Below the pieces are notes generated by a model that worked only from the letters and a program-made list of their open reading frames with translations, had not been told where the DNA came from and did not search any database. Positions 23,138 through 44,605 of a stretch of DNA of 64,000 nt are shown here, in pieces. The number at the start of each line of letters is the position of its first letter. The first letter of the stretch is position 1. Position numbers and translations under genes: made by a program. This stretch comes from Archilochus colubris (lineage: Eukaryota; Chordata; Aves; Apodiformes; Trochilidae). The stretch covers positions 16,195,127 to 16,259,126 of the forward strand of contig CM041092.1 in the NCBI GenBank assembly GCA_023079485.1, given 5' to 3'.

Positions 23138-24149
23138 CCATGCCCTTCTCTCCTATCATCCACTGCCCCTCTCCACACCTCCACAGCAGATCCCAGATGC
23201 AGGCAGCTCTCCCAGCCACCCCCAGGCAGGCACAAGGATAATAGAGTAGGGAACAGCAGGATGTGGGGCAGGAAAGAGACACCACAGACACTGTGGGAAT
23301 TGCAGGACTGGTCCTACTGCCTGCATGGCCACCTCATTATCCACAAAGGATAATGGGATTATCCCCATAAACTATGCAGGAGGTATAGGAATTCTATAGG
23401 GCCTACCAGGACCCTCCAGCATCCTTGGGACAAGGGCAGCCTAACCCCACTGAGAGAGGTGAGGGCTTAACCCAAGTGTTTCTAGGGGAGTGTCAGAGGG
23501 TGTCAGTTGTCATCCTGCTACCAGAGGTTGATTTTAACCCATCTAGAATGAGTAGGGTCCCAAAAGGATCATGGAATGGGCCCAAAAAGCATCTGTGTTG
23601 GATTTAAATATTGCCATGAGAAAAGTGAGGGTCACCACAGCATCGAGCCCTCACAACAGCCTGAACACCTAAACACAACAGGGCTCCATCTCACCTCACT
23701 AGGCCAGCACTATACCAACACAACCAGGCTGATTGCAACAGGAAAAAACCCCTGCATTAGCTGATTAATCAGCTCTGTGTTGCAGGACAGCCTAATTTTT
23801 GCTCAGCAAAGCACAGCACCCAACATGGATTCCATGTGGTGGCAGGTTAGACATGGTTAGTCATGCATCCTGGGCATCCTCCTTCCCAGCTCTTTGTGCT
23901 GACAAGGAAAAGGGCAGCTGGCATCATGCAGGGATGTGTTGCTCCAGGCAGCATCCTATCTGCAGGGAAGGGGAAGTGCACAGTTGAATGAAGGTCTGGG
24001 GTCTCTCCCCTCCAGCTGTGCCAACAGGCTGCCAGCTGTGCCGATCTGCTGTCCCCACCCTGCTCCCCAGGGACCCCATCAGGGCAGTGTAGTGGCAGGA
24101 AGGGGGCACAGCCTCCCACCCCCTAAGGAAGAGCACAGGCATCCAGATA

Positions 24150-24158
24150 ACAGCTTTA
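24150..24158 (-). terminator. MNX2: Possible MNX2 poly(A) signal variant
   Basis: TATAAA on the minus strand about 200 bases after the stop codon. It is a weak variant; a canonical AATAAA occurs only much further on (22769-22774). Which one is used cannot be decided here. Confidence 0.25.
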
Positions 24159-24356
24159 TAGGGGAAGGATGTGGGGACTCCCCCAGTACACACAGAGGTA
24201 TAATTACAAGTTAAATAGAATCCAAACAAACATAAGTTAAAGGGGAGCAGGTGCCCTGCAACCCCCACCACTCCACCCGGGTACAGTCTGTCTGTCAGTA
24301 AAGAGACTCTCAACACCGGAACCTGGGTCCTCTTCTGGGCTGGCTCCATCCACCTT

Positions 24357-33211
<8,855 letters not shown>

Positions 33212-33609
33212 GGGCTTGTGCATGGCCCTGCCCCTTACAGAGCCGCCGGGCCCCCCGGCACCTCGTCGCTTCCCTGCCAGGGCACGGCACGGCACAGCCC
33301 GGCCCGGCAGCCCCGGGCCAGCCCCGGCACCGTCTGGCATCCACCCGCGGGGCCCCGCCGCACCGCGCTCCGCGGGGCTGCCCTCCGGGGCAGCCCTCCT
33401 CTGCGCTCCCCCTCCCGGGCACTCACTCGCCCGCCGGCACCGGGGGGGTTTTAACGCCCCCTCCACCTGTCCCTGCTCCCCATTGGCTCCACGCTGGTCC
33501 CCCGCCCCGCCAGCCCGGCCTGCCTCCCCGCGCCCCGGCAGGGCTCCTCCGGCTTCCTCATATCCCGACCAGCAGCACTCAGGGACCTGAAGCTGACTTC
33601 TCCGTCCCT

Positions 33610-33860
33610 TTCCCAGCCTTCCACTAGAACAGGTTGCTCACAGCCCCATACAGCCTGGCCTTGAACACTTCCAGGGAGAGGGCAGCCACAGCCTCTCTCT
33701 CACCATCCTCACAGGAAAGAATTTCTTCCTAGTATCTAACCTAAATCTACCCTCTTTCAATTTAAAATCGTTCCCCTAGATCATATCAATACATACCTTT
33801 CTAAAAAGTTCCTCTCCAGCTCCCCAGTGGGCCCCCCTCAGGTATGGGAATCATCCTGAT
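33610..33860 (-). repeat. CR1 LINE 3' fragment, antisense
   Basis: Plus-strand text runs through the reverse complement of the CR1 3' region: AACAGGTTGCTCACAGCCCC, CTGGCCTTGAACACTTCCAG, then AAAGAATTTCTTCCTAGTATC and a CTACCCTCTTTCAATTTAAA block. 5'-truncated and diverged. It sits just upstream of the MNX2 CpG island. Confidence 0.88.
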
Positions 33861-36237
33861 CCAAAGCCAATCCTGTTTTTCCTAGAGACCCTCAATGGAT
33901 AGCGGGTCTGTGGCTGCAGCAGCTGGAGATGTGGAGAGATTGGACAGACATTGGCACATGTAGACAAAACTCTCCAGAGATTTAGTGTTGCCCTGGCTCT
34001 GTGGGACTCCCAGACACCTTGGGGGGAAGAGCACCCAGCTGGGAGGGCAGGCAAGTTAACCACTCACTGGAAGGCTTCTCCATATCCCATGCACCAAGGA
34101 TCACCAGCAGTGCCCAGCAGTGCCATTTCCTGTTGCACCATTCCAGTGCATGGACATCAGTGGAGCCCTTGCACATGTCACCCCACTGCAGGAAGCTCTG
34201 AGGGTCCCACATGTGGAACAATTTCTTTCTTCAGTTGCCTAGCCCAGTGCCCACGAGCTTCACTGGGGGGCCTCAAGTCCTTGTGTGGGAACAGACACAC
34301 AACAGCCTTGTTCCAGCTGCCTCCCTGGGAAAGAGGAGGGCAGGAATCAGCTCCATGGAAAACCCAGAGCTGGATTTGCTCACAAGGGGCTTTGGGGTGG
34401 ATGTCACCCCACAGTGACAAATCTTATGTAGACAGAGGGTACTAAAGGTGGAATAGTGTCCCTTTCCACCCCCAGAACCCCTCTGGCTGCTGATATACCC
34501 TCTCTCTACCGTCAGGGAGGCTGCAGGACTCTTCTCCCCGACAAAATCCATACCTCTCTGCTTTCCTAGGAGAAAAAACAAAATCCCTGGCAAGCAAAAA
34601 AATTTCAAGCCCTTTCCCTCTTCCTACATGCAAGTAGCCAGCCCTGCCAAGCAGCTGGCAAGCATGGGTAGGATTAGATTTGGGGCAGAATGGGGCAGCC
34701 TGGCACCCAAGCACAGGAGAAAACTGCAACAAATATCAGGGAACAGGGGGTTACAGCAGCAGAAGGACAACTCCTGTGCTGTGGGTCAACAGCCTCCTCT
34801 GGCGACAGTGGCAAGGGAAGAGCCACCACTTTTTTACCTGAGTCCCCAGGATTGGCCTCAAGGACTGTAATGGCTTCTCAGCTTTTCACAGGGAACATTG
34901 CTCAACACAAGGGGCAGAAATTGGCATTGGGGCACAACACAGAATTCAACACCACAGTGAACACCATGGGGTGGAAGACAGGCAGGTACATAGCCCAGGA
35001 GAGCCTGGGTGACCCCTGCCAAGCAGAGAGACTATCTGCTTGGAATGTGGGAGGCTTGAGTGAGGCTCATATGGGGATCTGGGTCACAGCACCAAGCCTT
35101 ACCATCCTCATGGAAGTCCCCTGCACTGCCCAAAGAGACTCTCCAAAGACAAGCAGCTCCTCCAAGGATCATCAGCTCAGGTTGGTGCCCAATTCACAGA
35201 TCCCAGGTTGATGTGAATATAAGCATTCAAGCTGAAGCCTTTGAATTGCACAAGAAAGAAGTATGCAGACACCAGCCATAAAACTTGGGTGGAAACATCC
35301 CCAAAAAGAAATCTAGGAAGATGATGGAAAGGGTTCCCTCTGCCAGGCGAGTCAAACCCAGACACCAAGACCACGCAAAGGGGTTGTCTAGGGCTGGAGG
35401 AGTGGCACACAGCTCATGATGTGCAAGGCAGAGAGAGCCAGAGCCTAGGGCTGTGCAATGGATAGTTGCACCAGCCTATGACCCACAGAAGGGGCGGGAT
35501 GCAGGCAGTGATAGATGCCAGGGTGCTGATGAGTTCACAGTCTTTGGGGTCATTAATCAGATCAGAGCTGGATTAAGGTGTCTGAGGTCTGATTAGCTTC
35601 ATTTCCCGCCTCAGGAAGGAGGGAACTCTCTTCCCCATCCATCAGGTCCTCTGATGACAGCTCACCTGGTTGCTAACTAGATCTGAGGACTGTAATAAGT
35701 GAACATTACTGTGGCCTGGCCCCTTACCTCTGCCCAGCATCCTTCCTCCACAGAAGGGTCTCTACAGAAGATCTAAGGCAACCCCAAACAACAGCTACAG
35801 GTAGCAGACCCCTCGATATCAGCCAGAGAGACAACTTGTTCCCATAGCCTGGGAGTGCAGGGCAGTATAGACTGGAGCTGCCTCAGGAAACCACTCCAGT
35901 TCATGAGGAGGTGGAGTTTAAGGGGAAATGTAACCCTGTGAGTAACCCTGTGCTGTTACCCCATGGCCTCCTCTGCTTTACCTAGAGCCCCTGCAAATGT
36001 CACCAGCTCTGTGAAACAGTCCAGGAAACACCACCTTGCTGATGTGGATGATCTTGGGCACATGCAGAACAGATCTCCTCACCCCCATACAGAGCTAGAT
36101 GGACCATCTCAAAGCCCTGAGCCAGCCAGGGTGCTTCTCCCATCTCACATCCCTTGCAGGCTCAAACCCACCCCACCCACACACCCACACCTCCGTTTAT
36201 CCCCTGCCTGATGTACCTTGTGTTAACTTGTGTTACC

Positions 36238-36669
36238 AGGCTGGTGAAGGGACTCGAGCATAGACCCTACGAGGAGAGGCTGAGAGAACTGGGGTTGTTC
36301 AGCCTAAAGAAGAGGCGGCTCAGGGGAGACCTCATCGCTCTCTACAACTACCTGAAAGGAGGGTGTAGCCAGGTGGGGGTTGGGCTCTTTTACCAAACGA
36401 CTTTCAACAAGACAAGAGGGCATGGACTTAAGTTGTGCCAGGGGAAGTTTAGGTTAGATATTAGAAAGAATTTCTTTACGGAAAGAGTGATCCGTCATTG
36501 GAATGGGCTGCCCACTGAAGTGGTGGATTCTCCGTCCCTGGAGATATTTAAAAAAAGACTGGATGTGGCACTCAGTGCCATGGTCTAGCAACCGCAACAG
36601 TGGTTCAAGGGTTGGACTCGATGATCTCTGAGGTCCCTTCCAACCCAGCCAATTCTATTCTATGATTCT
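36238..36669 (+). repeat. CR1 LINE 3' end, sense
   Basis: 5'-truncated CR1 copy. An open frame to 36588 reads as the end of the CR1 reverse-transcriptase ORF ([39 protein letters not shown]). The 3' UTR follows, containing GGACTCGATGATCTCTGAGG, and the tail ATTCTATTCTATGATTCT. The frame is intact over the retained part, so it is relatively young, but it cannot move. Confidence 0.95.
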
Positions 36670-39341
36670 AACTGTGCCCCAAAGGGGTATCCACAGATAA
36701 CCACTTTGTCTGCTCCTGTTCAGTAAGTGCAGACCAGTGGGAGGTCCATGCTCAGATCAGCTGCCCAGCCAGACAACCAGAGCTCCCTTTGCTGTGTCCA
36801 TAGCCTCAAATGAATTGTCTGCTGCAATTTCCATCCATGGGAGGTCAAGCAGCAGGAGTAAAAATAAAAGAACAAACACCCACATGGCCAGCAAAGACAT
36901 CCATCTCTAGTGCACATAAGTTTTCAGTATCTGCAGAGACCCACAACACTACCTACAGTAGTTCATACACTTCCACAAGCTGTTGCCAGCAATGCCTGAG
37001 CTCTCAGAAATGAGCCATGGGGATCACAGGTAGTATTTGGGAGCATAGTTCAGTTTTACAGCCTTGTCACTTCCAAAGCGTCACCTTGGGGAGCAATGTA
37101 ACATCCGTCAGCAAACCCAACTGCCACAAGATCAAAGCCAAGGGTACTGAGAAAAATTCACACCCTGAAAAAAATTAATGACTGGGACCAGGCTTCCATT
37201 TTCCTAGAATGGAGTACTTATCCCAGACATCAGATGAAGATGCAGCTCACGCTGGGCCTTTGTCTTGATTTCTATTAATCTGCCATTTCAACTGTTCCTA
37301 GATGCAGTCTAGCACCAGTTCCTCCTGGTGGGTTTGCGTGACCTGCCTTCAGTTTGAAGCTACCTTTGAGACAGGGATTGGTGTGCTCAGCCTGTCCCAG
37401 AGAGGTGGCAGGCAACTTAATTTCTGCCCAGACTATAGCTTTTAAGCCTTGAATGAGCTCCCTGTCCCCAGGATGGTTGTACTCTTCTTAGTAACCATTA
37501 ACAACTGCCTAGATCACAGCCCTCAGAGCTTTCCATCTTTAGAAACTGCTTTCCTCTAAGAGATGTACAGTGCAACAACTTTGTTTAAAGCATCCCTGGG
37601 GAAGCAATGGATCTTGCTGCTGTGGCCCTAATGTCCCAGGTAATCTTGCAGCACTCTGAAGTCCCAAGCCAGCTTGTGGAGAAAAATGTCCCACTCTCAT
37701 CCCTACTCTGCAAACTCCAGCCTAGAGCATGCTGAGCCCCTGATGAGAAGCTCTGGGTGTAAGAGCCCTCAGCCTGCTCCAGATTGGGGTGTCTCAGATT
37801 TTGTGGAAGCCCTGATTACTGCCAGCAGCGGGATGCTGCCCTTCCCCTGCCCCTGTCAGCAGGGCCACCTGCTATCTCCGGAGTCTGGTAAGCCACAGGA
37901 GGCTGGTGGGGAAGGTAAATAAACTGCCAGCCCTGTGGTGATTTGTGGCTAAATGAACAGTTGAAGTCATCAGTGAGTGGCCATGGGCCTGTAAACCAAC
38001 CAGATAATGGGTCATAATCAGTCTCACAGTGGTGGGAGCTGAGCCCAGACTGTGCAGGACCTGGCATAGCCAGTCCCCATGTCCCAGGCTACTTGGTGTC
38101 TGCCTCCTCTGCAGAAACACTGGCAGAGGCATCCACATCACTGTCATGGGAGCAGAGTGGCCATCTGCAGAGCCCCACAGAAATGCTCACAGGGGTTCTT
38201 CTGTGTCTTTACGGGTCTCGCCCTACTTTGGTGATGGCAGGAGACAAGTGCCCAGCAAGTCTCTGAAGCCACCTCCCTGCCTGCTTCTTTAGGTTCTGTG
38301 CTCAGTGGTTGCCATGCCCTGTCCCTACTTGAATCCCTTCCTGCAGGGGTTTGCCTGCTCCTGCCCACCCCAAGGCCTTCCAAGACAGACACAGGCTCCT
38401 GAGAGATTCTCCATGCTGGCACACCAGCTGCTCAGCCTGACAGCCAAGGATCTGCCCTAGAAATCATAAGTCCCTCTGCCTTCAACCGCCTGCAGGGGCT
38501 TGGTGAAGTACACAGCTTCCCCTGCCCACCTTACCCATCCCTCGCATCTCTGTAAGCACCAAACCCCAGGTACCTGCCCTGAGCAAAGGGGTTAACAGGC
38601 AAAGCAAAGAGGGCTCAGTCCCTCCTGGACAGCCCTCCTGCGGGGATTTTTGAACAGCTGTTTATTTAGCTGAGCCATTCCTCAAATAAGCTGCCCTATC
38701 TCTGATGGCACATGGCAAAACTGAGCGGAAAAACATGCCAACAGCTCCCATCCTGGAGCAGGGGGCTGGAAAAACAGCATGGGAAGGTCCGTAGGTCAGG
38801 GAAGGGCACCTGCCCAAAGCAGAAACAGCTAGGACAGCTCTGAAGTGTCACACCTTGTGCTAGCACATGGCCACTGCAAAGGGCTAAGGAACAGCATCCC
38901 GCAGAATCAGGCCCCACCCTGCAGGGGACAGGGGATGGACTCGGGTTCCTCTCTATCAGCTGTTGGCTCTACTTTCTGGGATGCAATGATGCTCTACAGA
39001 GGTGCTCAGGCTTGTTGGGTTGGGGGACAGATGGATTGTCCTGCTGTAAATGCATGGCTTGAAGGAACACACAGCACACAGTCAGCACAGATCCATTTCT
39101 TGCAAGGACCCAGGGTCTGATTGCTACAACTAACATCTGGACTTAAGGATCTTAAAGGTCTTTTCCTACCAAAACGATTCTATTACAATGTTTCCAGTCC
39201 CATTAGCCCCTAGCCCCTTTGCTCTGAGGTCCTGTAACACCCTGAACTCACAGCACCCACCCAGAGATTGCCTCCATCCTACCACCCCCAAAAGAAGGTC
39301 TGGAAGCACCTGGTCTCATCCTCAATGTCTACCCAGGCCCG

Positions 39342-39425
39342 CAGGGGGGTTTTTTGTTTGTTTGTGGGGGTTTTTGTTTTTGTTTTTGTGTGTGTTTTTT
39401 TTCTTTTTTTTGGTGGGGGTTGGGG
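39342..39425. repeat. G/T-rich low-complexity tract
   Basis: Alternating G runs of 5-6 and T runs of up to 9 on the plus strand. The G runs could support a G-quadruplex. Confidence 0.8.
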
Positions 39426-39819
39426 CAGGGATGGGATTTGAGGAAGTGGTGTAGAGGTTAAACAGCCTCCTGTAGCCCAGCTTTCTCCAGGAAAGCAGGG
39501 AAGCAACTGAATGCTGCTCCCCTGCTCCCACAGCCCTTGCCCAGCACACTGTGGCACACAGCCTGTGCACAGCCAGGCTCTTCTCCTCCCCAGCAACCCC
39601 ATCACTTGGCACATCTGGGGAGCCCCCAGCTCTGCTTTTTCCTCTCACCTCCAGGATCTTAAGGTTTTGCTTACTGGGTCATGACCCAAGATCATAACTA
39701 CTTTCCAGGAGGGAAAGGAGCCAGGGCTGAACACTGTGTGAGAGGGCAACCAGACAAGGGAAACCCAGGGATGGCTGCAGGGTGACTCCCCCCCTCCCTG
39801 CATCAGAGCCTCACCTCTT

Positions 39820-39995
39820 CTCTGTTAATGGCCTTTCCATGGAGTCAGCTCCTAACCTGCTCCCAGGGTGACTGGATGAATCAGTTGCTCCTCCCAGGAC
39901 CTTGGGCTCTAATTAATGTCAGCTCATTAACAAGATAACGGCCATTTATTACCCTGTCTCCCTGGCTGCTGATTAACTCTTTCCCAAGGCAGGGA
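39820..39995. promoter_or_regulatory. Candidate enhancer, MNX2-IHH interval
   Basis: Homeodomain cores CTAATTAATG, TCATTAAC, GATTAAC and GTTAATGG, with a GATA-type AAGATAACGG and TTTATTAC, within 175 bases of otherwise GC-rich DNA. Motif density only. Confidence 0.35.
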
Positions 39996-41879
39996 CAGGA
40001 GGTGGTGATGTCGTGGGACAGGGATGCTGGGAGTGGGTGACATCTCTGCAGCGAGACCTAGGGGCTAAAACCTTGAAGAAGCTGCAAAGACTCATGGGCT
40101 GCCCCTAGGCTGTCACAGTGGCCTCCAGCACTGAGCCTCAGTGTCCCCAGGTGTGGCTACTCAGCCCATGGGGGAGAGCATGGAGAACTGAGACCCAGAG
40201 CTCAGCACAAAAACTCTGCACAGCCCTGGCCCCCAGCTGCTATTTTGAGGAGCTGCCACGCAGTCCCACAGATGGCTGGAAGACATAACTTCACAACATG
40301 TCCTTGCCTCCAGAGGAACAAGCATCTCCCAGGGTGCTGCCTATGCCACAGAGCAGTGGGGCAGGATGATCTACCCTGGGGCAAGAGGGAGCCTTTGACT
40401 CACCAGAAACCTGGGTATTAAGGGCAGGAGCAAGGGCTCTGGGTTGGGCAAGGTGCCCCCACCCACAGTCCAGCGCCAGGCTGGGGGAGACAAATGCTCT
40501 CAGGACATCAGTCACGATGTTTGGTGGCTCCCTATTAGTGGGAGCAGTGGCTGGTTAATCAGGCTGAGGGCTTTGGCTCGTTAAGCTGACACCTCTGTTG
40601 CAAGAGTGAGACATGGGGACACACAAGGTGCCACTTATTTATTTTCTTCTTTCCCAGGGAATATATTAAACAAATTAAATTCCTGAAGTGTTGGGTCAGC
40701 ACAGACAGCTCTGAGCCTGTCCCAGCTCCACCTAGCTTAGCTGCAGGGAGGGGACCATGCTCCCCAGCCCCCCAAACTACTTTAGGGTCCCAGCTCCCTC
40801 CGCCCCCCCCCGGTGTCTTTCCATCCCCTTTCAATATGACACAGCCCCCTTGTTCCCCTGTTTCCCTCCCTGGGCTGTGCTGCAGCCATGACTGTGCAGT
40901 GGTGCTGAGCACAGTTAGGAGGGCAGGAGAACTTTTGGGAAATGCAGTGATGATTTCATACAGAAAGTCCCCCGGAAACCTGCTTGCTGTCCCTGAAAGG
41001 ACTCCCTTGGCCCAGCAGGGAAAGGAGCTGAGGGGTAGCCTCAGATGTTTTTGGAGCAGCTTGTAATGAGGGTCAGGGGCTGGGTTCAGCTACAGACCTG
41101 TTTTCTTCTTTGCATTCTGATATTGGGCTAATGGCAGATAGGCACTGCAAGGTCCCTCTGCAAACAGGAATACTAGAAGTGAGTGCACTTACACTCTGTA
41201 ACAAAAAAGTCTCCATCACAAGACTCCATGACCTCTGGATAAAAAAACAAAAAAACCAAAAAAACCCAACTAACCAAAAAGCCCTAAAAAAACCAAAGAA
41301 AAAACCCCACTGCACTTCCCAGTAAAAGCTTTTTTGCTACAAACATTAACATCGCTGGCATTGGCCTTCAATTGTACAGAGCCTTGGCAACAAGGTGATT
41401 GCTTGGATGCTTTGGTGAAGCATTACCCTGCACTGGACTCCTTGCCAGCTTCAGCATCAGTCACGCCTTCAAAACCAAGTGTTGTCCGTGCTCAGCTCCC
41501 CTGAGGTTTGAGATGACATTTCCTCACTGGTGGGCTGTTTTGCTCTAACCCAGCACCAGCTGCCTTCCAGCCCTGCTCCAGGTCTGGTTAGGTGACAGGC
41601 ATGGATGGAAAATTTGCTGCAAAGTAGTCATTGGTCCCGGTAGTTGTTTATTAATTAACCATTTGCAACTCTTCCCTCCATCAACACTTTTTCCTTTATC
41701 ATTCTTTCAGCGACGTCAGTGGCAGCTTGTCCCACTCTGCTGTCCCATCCCACACCAGCCCATTCCCATCCCTTCACATGTCCCAGTACCTTCTATACAA
41801 CCTTAGTCCTTCAAGCACCTCTTCCTTTCAGGAATGGACCCACTTTTTGCTGGTGGAAGGGTGACTCCCTAGAGGCTGG

Positions 41880-42195
41880 TGAAGAATTAGAAACAATTTA
41901 ATTTACCTCCCTATTCGGGTGCTTTGATGAGCTGAAAGGCCCCTTGTCAGGCAGCAAATCCATCTTCCTCCAGTCTTACATCAAATTTCATTCACTAATT
42001 AGAAACTCCTGCCCTGGAGTGTGCTGTCCCCACCCCAGCCACCCCTTCTCCCCACCAGCACCATTATGAAAATAAATGGTTCCATTAGCTGCATTGTTGT
42101 GGCTGTGGGGCCCAGCGCTGGGAGTTATTAGAGCAGGAGGGAGGGCGTTGGATTAAGGCAAATGATTTATTAAGGCAAAGGACCCTGATTAGATT
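41880..42195. promoter_or_regulatory. Candidate enhancer with clustered homeodomain motifs
   Basis: At least eight ATTA/TAAT cores in about 310 bases (e.g. AATTTAATTTACC, CACTAATTAGAAAC, GGATTAAGG, GATTTATTAAGG, TGATTAGATT), ending close to a GC-rich boundary. Composition contrasts strongly with its flanks. Confidence 0.38.
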
Positions 42196-43379
42196 CTTAC
42201 TCGTCCCCTGCATGGGGGGATATACTCACACATCCCCTGTCCTGATGGCCTGGGAACCTCAGAGCTGTTCTTGGAAGGGCAGGGCAGGATGGCTGCAGGG
42301 TTTCCCTGGAGCTGTGTCCTCCTGGAAGCTCCTGCAGCTCTGAGATCCCCGTGTTGTACTGGGACAGTGTACAAAATGATGGCTGATGCCTGCAGCCAGA
42401 CCCCACTTCATGGCCCGTGGCTGCCCCTGCCTGCCCCACCCTTAATGGAGTGTGGGGGACCATCAGCATCACCCCCAGCTCTGCCTGCCCTTCAGTGGGG
42501 ACCCACAGTGGGTGCTGGGGGATCCTGCTGACCAGGAAGGGGATATGGGAATGGAAAAGTAGGCCTTCGTGTGTTAGCTCCAAACCCTGCTGTGGGAGAG
42601 GGAGTTTGAGGGTGCACCTCTAGCGGAAGAGTTGGCAGTGCTCACCTGAGGTCCGCATGGCTGCACAGGTGGGCATTTCCCCAGGGTGCCCCTGTCCTGG
42701 AGTCCTCACAGTGCTCATGCTGTCACCATGGGCCACGTGCATGTCCCTCAGCCTGTCCCCAGAGGGGACAGGGATTACACAGGGGCACCTGTGCTTGAGA
42801 TATAAAGTGGGCTGAAAAGAGAGTAATTTGGGGGATCTGATGTTGATGCTGAGAGCTGGGGAGTGTCCGAGCCTGACTGGTGAGGTGGTGGGCATGAATC
42901 TGTCCAGGGAATAAACGTATGTGCAGGGAGTGGGTGTGTGCATCTGCCTGTCCATGTCCGTACAAGTACAGTGGACTGTGGTGTGACTCCCCAGGCTGCT
43001 GCCTGCCAAAGCACCTCAATCCCTGCCCAGGGAGATGCCAAGCGCAGGCAGAGGGTCTCTGGGGAGGGGTAGTCAGCCCCTGCAATGAAGGGGCCAGGGG
43101 AGGAGGATCCCAAAGCTCTCCCTAAGTGGGTGCAATGGTTAAAAAAGAGCAGGAGGAGAAGGGCTTCGGGCAGAGAGGGAAGTGGTGGAGTGATTTGAGG
43201 CGCAGGGTAGGGTCACCAGTCCATACCATGCACACTTTTGGGGTTTCCGTGGGCCCGGGGCCAGAGCGCTTGGACCCACCTCCCCTAGCAGCACTGCAGA
43301 AAGCAGAGTCCTGCCCCTGCCCCCGGAGCAGCAGCACTCCGAAAAGCCATTAAGTTAAATCAAGCTAATGCAAGCCAGA

Positions 43380-43700
43380 TCGAGAGGCTCGCTCGGGCTC
43401 CCTCTACGGGCACCTCCTTCCCACTCCGCTCAGAGGTGCAGGTCCCCACAAACAGGAGATGCGTTCGGGGTGCTCCGCTCCCACTCGCACAACCCCGACG
43501 CCCCCCACACCTCCTCCTCCCAGCTCTCGCTGGGACCAGCACCCAGCGTGCCAGCCTGGGGCCGGGAGCGGGGCTGGCTGGTGCTGTCACGGCAGAAGGC
43601 CACACTGCGAGGGACAGACGGGAGAGGCGGGGACGGGGACGGGGACGGTGTCCCCCACCCTGTTAACAGCGCCGAACCCTGTACCCTTTTCAAGGCTCTG
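43380..43700. promoter_or_regulatory. Moderate CpG-rich patch with GGGGAC repeat
   Basis: Increased CpG density between MNX2 and IHH, not attached to any known first exon. Contains three GGGGAC units at about 43632-43650 and is preceded by an AT-rich patch at 43345-43375. Could be a CpG-rich enhancer or a promoter of an unknown non-coding transcript. Confidence 0.3.
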
Positions 43701-44459
43701 AATAGGGGGTGGTACCTCTCCTCCCCTGAATTTGGGGCCGGGGGAGTGTTTGTGCTCGTTTAACAAGCTCAGACAGAGCTGGAGATATCAGGGGAGGGCA
43801 AGGGGGGGGGGGGGGCACACGCTGCCCCAGATGTGAGAGCATGTGGGGGGTTTCTTCTGTTGCCACATGCCCTTCCTCTCCCTCCCGCCCACCATTCACA
43901 TGGTAATGAGGACAAATTGATGGAGAGACACCCATTGTGGTACCTTCCAGACTGGCCCTTCTGCCGGCCACCCACCGGCATCCCCATCCATCACCACCCG
44001 GCCAGGGGCCTGGTGGGAACTCCTGCCCAGGACTTGGCACCTTAGGAGACTCCCCTTCCCCAGGTGCCCACGAATAGTGCCCCCTGGTTTTCTGAGGCTT
44101 TTTGACAAGAGAGTAGGGGATACCCAGGGAAGAAGGAGTTCCCCATAAGTCCTATCTGCCAGCTGGACAGTATTTTGTCCGCCCTATCCTCCTCACGAGT
44201 CTTTATGGGGCTAGGGGGGATTTAATGAGGCTTTACAAAGACCCTAAAATCTTATTTAGGGGTGTCCCCCTTTCCTCGTCATTGCCAACCCAAAGCCAGC
44301 ACTCTCCTACTTTTCCTGCCTCCACCCCAAAGCAGCCCCACAATACTCCGACACATCTTCCTAGTGGGCCAAGAGCTGTTCCTCCATGCTCACTGGTATC
44401 CCAAAAACTCAAACAGCATCCCCTGTCTCTGTCTCTCCCTGCCATGCCTGTGATGGCAG

Positions 44460-44605
44460 CTTGATTGAAATTTCACTCCATAAAGTGCCTCTGGAAAGCC
44501 TGACCCCATGGCCCCCCTTGGGACCAATTTGTCCTTCTCTGTAATAAGAACCTAATTAAATTAGCTCAGCTGCCTCACAGAGCCCTTAAATTAGCCACGG
44601 TGTGG
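44460..44605. promoter_or_regulatory. Candidate enhancer about 0.7-0.8 kb downstream of the IHH 3' end
   Basis: Contains TTGATTGAAATTTCAC, CCTAATTAAATTAGC and CCTTAAATTAGCC within 145 bases. Homeodomain-type cores, no coding potential. Confidence 0.3.

Larger units (their letters stand above)
21451..24149. other. Non-coding DNA between CFAP65 and MNX2
   Basis: No convincing exon on either strand. Contents: G-rich, low-complexity start (21.45-21.75 kb), an AT-richer block at 22.08-22.38 kb described separately, a pyrimidine-rich run at about 22.70-22.80 kb, and a CCAT/CCAG repeat at 23.10 kb. AATAAA on the minus strand at 22769-22774 could serve a long MNX2 3' UTR, but nothing confirms it. 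Confidence 0.6.
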
